A DNA stretch of 32,370 nt from Caryophanales bacterium UBA6768 (GTDB lineage Bacteria > Bacillota > Bacilli > Bacillales_D > Amphibacillaceae), in the NCBI GenBank assembly GCA_002453315.1, contig DKGO01000047.1, positions 1-32,370 on the forward strand. Reading direction: 5' to 3'. Of this stretch, positions 24,998 to 32,370 are shown piece by piece. Made by a program: the position numbers and the translations under genes. Positions within the stretch are counted from its first letter, which is position 1, and each line of letters starts with the position of its first letter. Under the pieces are notes generated by a model. It was not told the DNA's origin, searched no databases, and saw only the letters and a program-made list of their open reading frames with translations.

Positions 24998-25972
24998 ATG
25001 TCTCACATACTTTATCTTAATCGTAAAGAAATAGAATCAATTGGTCCAAGCTTCTTAGAAATTACAAATTTAATTGAAAAGGCATTCAAACTAAAGGCGA
25101 AAGGAGAGGTAATCCAACCACCGAAACATTGGATACAATCTGGTTCAGAAACCTTTTTTAGTGCAATGTCTAGTTATATTCCTTCTCTTAATGGAGCAGG
25201 AGTAAAATGGCAGAGTGGAAATCCTCGGAATCGTAAACAAGGACTTCCTTATATTTTAGGTTTATATCTTCTTAATGATGAGGAGGGGTTCCCTCTAGCA
25301 ATAATGGATTCAACATGGATAACAGAAATGAGAACTGCTGCTGCATCTGCTTTAACAGCAAAATACCTTGCCCGTAAGGTTTCTGAAACTATAGGTATTA
25401 TAGGGTGTGGTTTACAAGGGCGAAGCAACCTGGAGGCAATTAAGGATGTGGTCCCTACAATAGAGAGGGCAAAGGCATATGATATTAATCCGGATATAAC
25501 AAAGGAGTATTGTGAAACTATGAGTCAGCGGTTAGGCATAGAAGTTACCCCTGTAAATTCTCCCCAGTTAGCTGTGGAAGATTGTGATATAGTTGTGACT
25601 ACTGGTCCGATAAAGAATCCACCTAGTCCAACTGTACCACCGGGATGGGTATCCCCGGGTACACTTTGTATAGCCATTGATTTTGACTCATATTGGACTC
25701 CGAAGGCTATGGCTCAGATGGATTATATAGTAACAGATGATTATAATCAAATTACAAATATGAGAAATTATGGACTATTTTTGGATACTCCTGATGCTGA
25801 TGCAGATTTGGCAGAAATCGTGGGTGGTATTAAGAAAATACGTCAAACCGATAACGAAAATATTCTTGCATTTAATTTGGGTGTAGCCATTGAAGATTTG
25901 CCAACCGCCATTGATTTGTTTCAACGGGCTAAAGATAGAAATATAGGTATGAAGTTACCCTATATAGTTTGA
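24998..25972 (+). CDS. Ornithine cyclodeaminase/mu-crystallin family protein
   Basis: A 324-residue NAD(P)-dependent enzyme of the ornithine cyclodeaminase/mu-crystallin/alanine dehydrogenase family. Substrate-binding residues are K70 in GVKWQSGNPRN and R112 in MRTAAASALTA. The dinucleotide fold is IGIIGCGLQGRS (133-143), with the acidic CIAIDFDSYW segment later. The family includes L-ornithine cyclodeaminase, L-arginine/lysine/alanine dehydrogenases and pyrroline-2-carboxylate reductase; the exact reaction is not determinable. The only in-frame start is ATG 24998, since a TAG lies nine bases before it; the GAAAGGGG site is about 16 nt away, unusually far. It is intact, unlike the related decayed gene at 22593. 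It precedes an isochorismatase-family gene and a polar amino acid importer. Confidence 0.9.
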   Translation: MSHILYLNRKEIESIGPSFLEITNLIEKAFKLKAKGEVIQPPKHWIQSGSETFFSAMSSYIPSLNGAGVKWQSGNPRNRKQGLPYILGLYLLNDEEGFPLAIMDSTWITEMRTAAASALTAKYLARKVSETIGIIGCGLQGRSNLEAIKDVVPTIERAKAYDINPDITKEYCETMSQRLGIEVTPVNSPQLAVEDCDIVVTTGPIKNPPSPTVPPGWVSPGTLCIAIDFDSYWTPKAMAQMDYIVTDDYNQITNMRNYGLFLDTPDADADLAEIVGGIKKIRQTDNENILAFNLGVAIEDLPTAIDLFQRAKDRNIGMKLPYIV

Positions 25973-26293
25973 TTTATAGAATAGAGTTAAAAATTGGTAA
26001 AGAAAAAATATAATTATATATTTTTCTATTTGAATTCTTTGAAGTTACCGAAAGTTAGTGATTTTCTTTTTAACCTGTGTACCCAAAAGTAATGGTTAGA
26101 TGTAATTATTCATTGACATAGTAATATGTAATCTTCTTAAATCGATTATTGAAAAGTAATTTTTTGAAAATATCATTTTTATCCTTATTTTATGTAGTAA
26201 AATAATGTTTAATTGAGAATGTGGGTTTAAAGAAAGATTTGTTTATTTCTATTAACCTTTAATTGTAACAAATTAAGAAGTGGAGGAGTTATG
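25973..26293. other. Intergenic region upstream of the isochorismatase-family gene
   Basis: No gene is seen. It contains the AT hairpin at 26004-26025 and a perfect 8-bp inverted repeat TTATTTTA (26185-26192) and TAAAATAA (26198-26205), separated by TGTAG, about 90 bp before the next start. The latter is a candidate operator. Confidence 0.45.
26004..26025 (+). terminator. AT-only hairpin, possible terminator
   Basis: AAAAATATA (26004-26012) and TATATTTTT (26017-26025) are perfect complements with a 4-nt loop, 31 bp after the ornithine cyclodeaminase-family stop. The stem has no G or C, so it may be weak. Confidence 0.4.
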
Positions 26294-26968
26294 ATGAAGA
26301 AATATGTAGTAGATCCCCTTAAGTCAATTTTAGCTCCGACAGGGGAGGTATCCTTAACAAAAGATGATACAGCTTTGTTAATTATTGACATGCAGTATCT
26401 AGATGCGCATCCGGATTATGGTCTCGTTTTGACAGCCAAGAAAGAAGGTATTGATACTTCATATTATGAAGAACGATTAAAACTCATTATCAAAAATATT
26501 GAAGAATTGTTACACATGAGTCGTGAAAAAGGGGTGGAGGTGATTCATGTTACAATTGAATCATTAACTAGGAGTGGTCGTGACCGAAATGATATTCATA
26601 AATGGACTGATTTGCATGCACCTCCTGGTTCGAAACTAGCTGCTATTATTGAAGAGCTTGAGCCAATTGAAGAAGAAATGGTATTTAAAAAAACCTGTTC
26701 GGGGGTATTTAATGGAACAAATATTGACCAAGTACTCCGAAACATCGGAATAAAAAACTTAATTGTTGTTGGTGTGGTTACTAATCAATGCGTTAGTACT
26801 GCAGTTCGGGGCGCAGCGGATAGGGGCTATTTTGTTACATTAGTAGAGGATGCTTGTGCTGCCTTTAGTGAATCACTACACCAAGCCTCTGTTGAAATTC
26901 TTGGTGGGGAATACTGTTACGTGAACAGTACTTCAGAAGTCTTAAACAAAATTAATAAAGAAAACTAA
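26294..26968 (+). CDS. Isochorismatase family cysteine hydrolase (amidase-like)
   Basis: A 224-residue alpha/beta hydrolase of the isochorismatase superfamily, which includes nicotinamidases, N-carbamoylsarcosine amidases, ureidoacrylate hydrolases and biuret hydrolases. The catalytic triad is visible: D32 in LLIIDMQ, K132 or K133 in MVFKKTCSGVFNGT, and nucleophile C166 in VVTNQCVSTAVRGAADRGY, including the usual non-proline cis-peptide region before it. Two ATG codons are in tandem (26291 and 26294); the GGAGGAG site is better spaced for the second. It probably hydrolyses an amide or carbamoyl group, releasing ammonia. It is followed by an amino acid importer after 326 bp. Confidence 0.88.
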   Translation: MKKYVVDPLKSILAPTGEVSLTKDDTALLIIDMQYLDAHPDYGLVLTAKKEGIDTSYYEERLKLIIKNIEELLHMSREKGVEVIHVTIESLTRSGRDRNDIHKWTDLHAPPGSKLAAIIEELEPIEEEMVFKKTCSGVFNGTNIDQVLRNIGIKNLIVVGVVTNQCVSTAVRGAADRGYFVTLVEDACAAFSESLHQASVEILGGEYCYVNSTSEVLNKINKEN

Positions 26969-27294
26969 TGTAAAAATTGACAGATATTAGTTGGATAACA
27001 AACCATTGACAAATATTATAAAAAATAAAAGTCATGTGGATTCCCCTAAAAAAGTATGACTAACTCAAAATGGTTGAATTCACATGACGCAAGGAACGAT
27101 AATATAAGGTTTTAGAACCTGGCCAACAATCTAACGTTTCCCTTTTAAATCTACAAGGGATTAATTTCAATTAAGTTGTATGAAAGCCCTTCCAATAACC
27201 TTGATATTATTGTTTTCGTAAAAATAAAATATTCCTTTTAAATAATCTGTGAGGTAACCTGTACTATTCAATTAAAAATAGAGGGAGAGAAAAA
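26969..27294. other. Intergenic region with a long spaced inverted repeat
   Basis: No gene is recognised. GTCATGTGGATTC (27031-27043) and GAATTCACATGAC (27076-27088) are complementary at 12 of 13 positions, around a 32-nt spacer. No U tract follows. It may be a relic of a mobile element, an attenuator, or a protein site. The promoter of the binding-protein gene should lie downstream of it but is not clear. Confidence 0.45.
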
Positions 27295-28140
27295 ATGTAT
27301 AAAAATAAATTTTACTTTATTTATTTGCTGTTATTAATTAGTGTCCTAGTTGTTTCAGGCTGTAATTCAGGCTCACCAAGCTCAATAAAGGAGGAGCAAG
27401 AAAAAAGTAAATTAGAACAAATTAAGGATTCTGGGACACTAAGGGTTGCTACTTTTACTGACATGATGGGGTGGGGATCTTTGGATGAATCGGGAGAATA
27501 CGTAGGATATGACCCTGATATTGCTCGTGCAATTGCAAAGGATTTAGGTGTTGAAGTTGAATTTGTTCCGATAAATACTGTGGATAGAATACCAGTTCTT
27601 CAAACAGATAATGCCGATGTTGCTATAGCGGCTTTTACTCCAACAGAGGAGAGAGCAGAATCTGTGACTTTTACCCAACCATACGCCGCGGTGGGGATGC
27701 TACCCATTTTTAAGAAAGGTACCGAGGTAAATCAAATTGAAGATATTGCTGATAAGAAAATTTCTGTTACCAGAGGATCTACTCCAGATGCTGTTGTCAC
27801 TGAATTATTTCCAGATGCTGACATTTACCGTTATGATAGTATGGCTGACAGTATAACGGCATTAACTACAGGTAAGGTTGAAGTGTTTTTTGATACACAG
27901 AGTCTAGGTGTAGAATTATCAAATAAAGACCCAGAATTGGAAGTCATGCAAGGGAATCCAATAGCATTGGAATATATAAGTATGGGTATTCAACAAAGTG
28001 AAGATAATGAATGGTTGGACTACTTAAATGAATGGATTAAGGAATTTACGGAATCAGGTAAAAATACAGAGTGGTATGAAAAGTGGTTTAGTTCACCCCT
28101 TCCTGACTTTAATGATCCAATTCCTAATTTTATCGAATAA
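27295..28140 (+). CDS. Polar amino acid ABC transporter substrate-binding lipoprotein (SBP family 3)
   Basis: A 281-residue binding protein of family 3. The signal peptide (MYKNKFYFIYLLLLISVLVV) ends in lipobox VSGC with Cys23 lipidated. The mature part starts with KLEQIKDSGTLRVATF, followed by GYDPDIARAIAKDLGVEVEFV, the family core, then ADVAIAAFTPTEERAESVTFTQPY, typical for amino acid binders, and later NEWLDYLNEWIKEFTESGKN. The AGGGAGAG site is about 6 nt before the ATG. A hairpin follows before the permease genes. The ligand is probably a polar amino acid or a derivative; the specific one is unknown. Confidence 0.92.
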   Translation: MYKNKFYFIYLLLLISVLVVSGCNSGSPSSIKEEQEKSKLEQIKDSGTLRVATFTDMMGWGSLDESGEYVGYDPDIARAIAKDLGVEVEFVPINTVDRIPVLQTDNADVAIAAFTPTEERAESVTFTQPYAAVGMLPIFKKGTEVNQIEDIADKKISVTRGSTPDAVVTELFPDADIYRYDSMADSITALTTGKVEVFFDTQSLGVELSNKDPELEVMQGNPIALEYISMGIQQSEDNEWLDYLNEWIKEFTESGKNTEWYEKWFSSPLPDFNDPIPNFIE

Positions 28141-28225
28141 TATAAACCTATAAAGTAGGGGGAATTTACTCCTGTAATTGGGATACCTAAATACACAATC
28201 TTTTGAACTTTCTATATTATAAAGG

Positions 28226-28262
28226 TGCCTTCGATTATGACTTATTGGAATAATCGAAGGCA
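28226..28262 (+). promoter_or_regulatory. Stem-loop between binding-protein and permease genes
   Basis: TGCCTTCGATTAT (28226-28238) and ATAATCGAAGGCA (28250-28262) form a perfect 13-bp stem with an 11-nt loop. No U tract follows, so partial termination or mRNA protection is more likely than full termination. The position matches the hairpin at 6986-7020 in the other importer operon. Confidence 0.6.
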
Positions 28263-28389
28263 TAATCAAACTAATGAGAATCAAGAACAATAACTCGGAA
28301 TATGTTATATAATTGATTGAATTATAATCTTTTTTATTTATGGATGTATTAGATTTGCAAAAAACTTAAAAAATAGGAGGTGGATTCAG

Positions 28390-29043
28390 ATGAGTCTTGT
28401 ATTCACTGATTTAATTCCTTATATTCCGAACTTACTTAAAGGTCTATCACTCAGTATTATTATAACTGTTTCAAGTATGGTACTTGGTTCATTGTTAGGC
28501 ATAATTATTGCAACCCTTAGAACCAGCAATAATTTTATGTTAACTTCCTTTGCAAAGACATTTATAGAAGTATTTAGAAACACTCCCATACTGGTTCAAC
28601 TCTACCTTCTTTATTTTGGACTTGCTCAATTTGGAATACACATTAGCCCGTTGTGGACAGCAATTATAGGGATGACAATTAATACCGGGGCTTATAGTGC
28701 TGAGATTTTTAGGTCTGGTTATTCAAGTGTATCTGTAGGAATACAAGAAGCAGGTTTGGCATTGGGTTTTAAAGGCATACAACTAATTAGGCTAATTTAT
28801 TTACCAATAGTCTTTAAAAACTCTTTTCCAGCTCTAGCAAATCATTTCATTTTACTATTTTTATTTTCTTCCATTGCCTCGATTGTTACGCTTGAGGAAT
28901 TGACATACCAAATTATGGTTATTCAAACAGAAACTGCGAGAACATTTGAGATATTTATAGTGGGAATCATTTTATACTATTCAGTTTCTTCTGTTTTTGC
29001 ATATTTGTCTAGAAAGATAGAAAGAAATGCATTTAAATGGTAG
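28390..29043 (+). CDS. Polar amino acid ABC transporter permease (HisM/GlnP type), first
   Basis: A 217-residue membrane permease of the HisMQ/GlnP class. It has an N-terminal LIPYIPNLLKGLSLSIIIT helix, the FIEVFRNTPILVQLYLLYFG segment characteristic of this class, NTGAYSAEIFRSGYSSVSVGIQEAG and the EAA loop with ALGFKGIQLIRLIYLP. About five membrane helices are apparent. GGAGG lies 8 nt upstream of the ATG. Only 13 bp separate it from the second permease gene, with which it would form the channel. Confidence 0.92.
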   Translation: MSLVFTDLIPYIPNLLKGLSLSIIITVSSMVLGSLLGIIIATLRTSNNFMLTSFAKTFIEVFRNTPILVQLYLLYFGLAQFGIHISPLWTAIIGMTINTGAYSAEIFRSGYSSVSVGIQEAGLALGFKGIQLIRLIYLPIVFKNSFPALANHFILLFLFSSIASIVTLEELTYQIMVIQTETARTFEIFIVGIILYYSVSSVFAYLSRKIERNAFKW

Positions 29044-29056
29044 GAGGGTATAGATA

Positions 29057-29725
29057 ATGATTCAAGATTTTGGTTGGATACATTTGGTTCCACTTTTGAA
29101 GGGGGCCTGGTTAACCATTGTCCTTTGTTTTTTTTCTGGAATATTCGGAACCTTAATAGGTATTATAGCGGGGATTGGGGCTACCTTACAAAATAGAATA
29201 TTACAAAAAATATCTGCTTTTTATATAAATTTATTAAGAGGAATACCATTATTATTAATAATATTTATGGTATTCTATGGATTACCAATGCTAGAAATAG
29301 GTTTTAAATTACCAAGGGAATTTGCTGCAGTTTTTTCACTTTCAATTTATACGGGAGCATACATGGGGGAGATTGTAAGGGGGGGAATCCAATCAGTTGA
29401 TCAGGGACAGTTTCAAGCGGCTAAGGCGCTGGGAATGAATAATTTTAAAATGTATTCAAATGTGATTTTCCCACAAGCAGTTAAATATATTATCCCTCCG
29501 GGTATTGGTTTTATCATCGCCTTAGTAAAGGATTCTTCTCTAGTTTCTGTTATTGGTTATATTGATTTAACAAGAGCAGGTAAAAACATCAGTAATTTAA
29601 CATTTGATCCTTTTACTACTTACTTAGTGGTTGCCCTAATTTATTTTATTATTAGTTATGTTTTGTCAAAAGTATCGTTTTATTACGAGAGTAAATATTT
29701 TCATAATGGTAGATCTACTACCTAA
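29057..29725 (+). CDS. Polar amino acid ABC transporter permease (HisM/GlnP type), second
   Basis: A 222-residue permease, partner of the preceding one. Hallmarks are [65 protein letters not shown] and the EAA loop [21 protein letters not shown]. The C-terminus has [24 protein letters not shown] precedes the ATG by about 8 nt. The ATPase gene follows 23 bp later. Confidence 0.92.
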   Translation: MIQDFGWIHLVPLLKGAWLTIVLCFFSGIFGTLIGIIAGIGATLQNRILQKISAFYINLLRGIPLLLIIFMVFYGLPMLEIGFKLPREFAAVFSLSIYTGAYMGEIVRGGIQSVDQGQFQAAKALGMNNFKMYSNVIFPQAVKYIIPPGIGFIIALVKDSSLVSVIGYIDLTRAGKNISNLTFDPFTTYLVVALIYFIISYVLSKVSFYYESKYFHNGRSTT

Positions 29726-29748
29726 TATATTTTTGGGAGGTTTTAAAA

Positions 29749-30474
29749 CTGATTATACAAGTAAAAGACCTAGAGAAAAGTTTTGGGGATCTAGATGTAT
29801 TACGGGGGATAAATTGTAATATAGAAACAGGAGAAGTAGTTTGCGTGATAGGGCCATCTGGATCTGGAAAGAGCACCTTCCTTCGATGCATGAATTTATT
29901 GGAGGATATCACTGGTGGCACGATTATTATTAACGGACACAACTTGACAGATTCGAAAAAGAAAATCAATGACATTAGAACTGAAATTGGTATGGTATTT
30001 CAACATTTTAATTTATTCCCACATAAAACAGTAGTCGAGAATGTGATGCTAGCCCCTGTTAAAGTACTTAAGGAATCAAAGGACATTGTGAAAAAAAAGT
30101 CATATGCGTTATTGAAAAAGGTTGGATTATCTGAAAAGGCGGACTCATTCCCAAGTAGTCTTTCTGGTGGGCAACAACAGCGTGTAGCAATTGCACGTGC
30201 GTTAGCCATGGAACCAAAGATAATGCTATTTGATGAGCCTACATCATCACTCGATCCGGAATTGGTTGGAGAAGTGTTAAAGGTAATGAAAGATTTAGCA
30301 CATGAAGGAATGACAATGATTGTAGTTACACATGAAATGGGATTTGCTCGAGAAGTTGCTGATAGAGTAATATTTATGGATGATGGTGTTATAGTGGAAG
30401 AGGGTATACCTGATGTTATTTTTTCAAATCCAAAATTTGATAGAACAAGGTATTTTCTAAATAAGGTGATTTGA
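29749..30474 (+). CDS. Polar amino acid ABC transporter ATP-binding protein (GlnQ type), non-standard start
   Basis: A 241-residue ATPase completing the importer. Walker A GPSGSGKS is at 35-42, the Q-loop in [10 protein letters not shown], the signature LSGGQQQR at 138-145, Walker B IMLFDEP at 158-164, and the switch histidine in [16 protein letters not shown]. The N-terminal [11 protein letters not shown]...VLRGIN and [10 protein letters not shown] strands are essential and lie upstream of the first in-frame GTG (29845). No ATG, GTG or TTG occurs in frame between the stop at 29710 and 29845. The GGGAGG site at 29735-29740 is 8 nt from CTG 29749, so CTG (or ATT at 29752) is the start. A GTG start would leave an ATPase lacking its first strands. 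Confidence 0.88.
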   Translation: MIIQVKDLEKSFGDLDVLRGINCNIETGEVVCVIGPSGSGKSTFLRCMNLLEDITGGTIIINGHNLTDSKKKINDIRTEIGMVFQHFNLFPHKTVVENVMLAPVKVLKESKDIVKKKSYALLKKVGLSEKADSFPSSLSGGQQQRVAIARALAMEPKIMLFDEPTSSLDPELVGEVLKVMKDLAHEGMTMIVVTHEMGFAREVADRVIFMDDGVIVEEGIPDVIFSNPKFDRTRYFLNKVI

Positions 30475-31131
30475 TTTATGGACTTTATTATGAAAATGAA
30501 ATCTTAACCTGATGATGGGCATACTTCTAATTCGATCATTAGAAGTATGATTTGTCACAATTTTATGGGCATAATAAATTATCCGAATGAAAAATAGAAT
30601 ATAAGCATGAGCAAACAGGACGTTACTTAATCATTGCCAGATTGTAGTAAAAACTTAATGGTAATCTATGAATTATATGAAAATTAGTCGAATTTGTTTT
30701 TGTGTTTAGATGAATGCATAATATATAAATCTTTATTTTTCAATATTTACCTTCTTTCTAAATTATAAGTTAAAGAGTTGTTTTGATTTATGGTAATTCA
30801 GGGTGTTGTGTACCTTAGACTTATTTATGTTATAGGTTTTGTAAATTATTGATTATTTATCCTTAGCGAATCCATCAATATATTTTTAGTTAATAGCATA
30901 CTTGTTTTTTTATTAAATGTTTATACCACTCTTTATTACATCTACACATATTTATTCTAGCTTGTTTAATTAAAAACTGTATTATTGTTGAATATCTGGA
31001 AAATTTACCTATTCGTTCAATCCCCCTTGCTAAATCTATCTATACAAACCCTTTTTTAATGAAAGTTTAACTGACATTCCACACATGGATTTTATGTGTA
31101 ATATTAATCTAAAAATAGACCACAGTATATT
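30475..31131. other. AT-rich non-coding stretch
   Basis: Apart from the hairpin at 30520-30549 no feature is seen. There is no open frame with a credible ribosome binding site. It ends where homology to the livF fragment begins. Confidence 0.5.
30520..30549 (+). terminator. Probable terminator of the amino acid importer operon
   Basis: CATACTTCTAAT (30520-30531) and ATTAGAAGTATG (30538-30549) form a perfect 12-bp stem with a 6-nt loop, 45 bp after the ATPase stop. The following sequence is only moderately T-rich. Confidence 0.6.
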
Positions 31132-31449
31132 CAACTAGCGGGGACGTTAAGTGGTGGAGAACAGCAAATGTTAGCGATAAGCAGGGGGCTAATGGTTAAT
31201 CCAAAATTATTAATGTTGGATGAACCATCAATGGGTCTTGCCCCGATTATTGTTGAAGGTATTATGAATATTATTAAAGAAATTAGTGAACAGGGAACAA
31301 CTATTTTATTAATTGAACAAAATGCAAAAGCTGCATTGAAATTGGCTAGTCGTGGATACATTATTGAAACGGGAGAAATTGTGATGCACGACACTGCCGA
31401 AGTATTACAAGATCATGATGCCATTGTCAAAGCTTATTTGGGAGTGTAA
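31132..31449 (+). pseudogene. livF: Branched-chain amino acid ABC transporter ATP-binding protein, 3' fragment
   Basis: The frame from 31132 reads QLAGTLSGGEQQMLAISRGL, then KLLMLDEPSMGLAP (Walker B), TTILLIEQNAKAALKLA and a normal C-terminus AYLGV with stop TAA. This is the C-terminal 105 residues of a LivF-type ATPase, which is normally about 235 residues long. Walker A and the whole first half are missing, and the upstream sequence in this frame is unrelated. No RBS or start fits the remaining part. It is the end of a lost liv operon, cut by deletion or rearrangement near 31130. The remaining sequence is still undamaged, so the loss may be recent. Confidence 0.9.
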
Positions 31450-32370
31450 TATAATTAACTCCTTTAAATACCAACTTGTACTTAATCACTGTATGTTGTT
31501 GGTGAAATGAATCATAAATATTACAGATTATTAATCTGATAAAATAAGTTACCTTTTAATTGTTTATTGTGTGAATAAATATCGCGCAGTAAACAATTTT
31601 TATTTTTAGTATATTTTACTATTGAGTTTTGATATTTTATTTTACGAAATTTGATTATATAAAAAAGTGGTTATATAAAATAGTTGATTTTTCATAACTT
31701 TAATTTGTGTTGGTCAAATTAAATGAAGGAGGCTAGTACTTTTTATTACCCCTTTTTATTATAACGGAAGGGTGACGAAAAATTAATTTGTCTATTGAGG
31801 GATATTCCGGTTTGCAGTACATGGGATATACTTTTGTTTGAGTGTCATACGACATTTAAACAATGAATTGAACTTCTTATACATATTTCACTATAAAAAT
31901 TATCTGAATTTATGGTAAATCTTTATATTTGTGGAAAAGGATTGTATGAATTTCTTAATTATCACAATACTTAAATTGTTTCAATGTAGAAAGGTCAGTC
32001 CCTCGATGCCTATTACACTTTTATAAATACATTATTTTGTTTTCAAAATTAGACGATGGAAATTAGTGGGTAAAACCCTGTTAATTATAATTTTCTTGCA
32101 ATAAACCAATTTTACCAAATGGGAGTGATCAAACTATAACTTTTCAAAATTTTTATAAGGATAACTTTATTTTATGCACTTGTTACATATTAATTTGAAA
32201 TGTAATGATAAACCCTTTGTATAATTTGTGTTGGTTCATAATAATCAACTAATTTATTACTTGTAGTATTTGATTTTAAAATGAGCATATTTAAAATTTC
32301 TAGAAACAGTTCGAAAAGGGACTTGACATATAAAAAATAAACATGTATTATAATCTCACATTTGACAGTC
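31450..32370. other. AT-rich non-coding stretch to the window end
   Basis: No gene with a credible start is visible. A GAAGGAGG-like site near 31723 leads only to a 13-codon frame. The single clear signal is the promoter at 32323-32351. The stretch continues the gene-poor, decayed character of the right part of the window. Confidence 0.5.
32323..32354 (+). promoter_or_regulatory. Strong SigA-type promoter at the right edge
   Basis: A perfect -35 TTGACA (32323-32328) is followed after 17 bp by TATTAT (32346-32351), overlapping a perfect TATAAT (32349-32354, spacing 20). Initiation would fall near 32360. The gene it serves lies beyond the window. Confidence 0.7.

Noticed and set aside
1..32370. 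CRISPR array, tRNA or rRNA genes, phage genes
   Set aside because: No regularly spaced exact repeats, cloverleaf sequences, rRNA segments or phage structural genes were seen.

Overview
The window looks like chromosomal DNA of a low-GC Gram-positive of the Bacillaceae type. It is AT-rich, has strong GGAGG-like ribosome binding sites, frequent TTG/GTG starts, short lipoprotein signal peptides, and Bacillus-like families throughout (EtfA, CdaR/PucR regulator, Opp/Dpp importers). The genus cannot be fixed from the sequence alone. No rRNA, tRNA, CRISPR or phage genes were seen.

Layout. (1) 1-469: the 3' end of etfA and its terminator, the only clear housekeeping gene. (2) 842-3638, minus strand: an imidazolonepropionase-like amidohydrolase and an M20 dipeptidase. 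(3) 4506-14998, plus strand: a YheO-type regulator, then a tight ten-kilobase run encoding a complete Opp/Dpp-type importer (binding lipoprotein, two permeases, two ATPases), an M20D amidohydrolase, an SDR dehydrogenase, a NodB-fold hydrolase and a second M20 peptidase, closed by a strong hairpin. (4) 15133-19063, minus strand: aldehyde dehydrogenase, class I aminotransferase and FAD-dependent amino acid oxidase-like protein. (5) 19386-20820: a transposase gene, followed by a palindromic repeat and a degenerate array of about 21-bp repeats. (6) 21222-23525: a CdaR/PucR-family regulator divergent from a decayed ornithine cyclodeaminase-family gene. (7) 23526-24997: a decayed region with an IS3-family remnant and a broken short ORF. 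(8) 24998-30474, plus strand: an intact ornithine cyclodeaminase-family gene, an isochorismatase-family amidase and a polar amino acid ABC importer whose ATPase starts at a non-standard codon. (9) 30475-32370: mostly non-coding, with the 3' fragment of a livF gene and a strong promoter at the right edge.

How it may work together (inference). Nearly every intact gene imports or dismantles a small peptide-like, amide-like or amino-acid-like compound: two importers, three M20 metallohydrolases, a NodB-fold enzyme, a metal-dependent amidohydrolase, a cysteine amidase and redox/transamination enzymes. The 4506-14998 cluster reads as one import-and-hydrolyse operon for an unidentified amide, cyclic imide or N-acyl/peptide compound. 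The 15133-23525 part looks like a second amino acid catabolic unit, under a CdaR-type regulator, that is being lost. Pseudogenes, an IS and IS remnants mark the right half as accessory DNA in decay.
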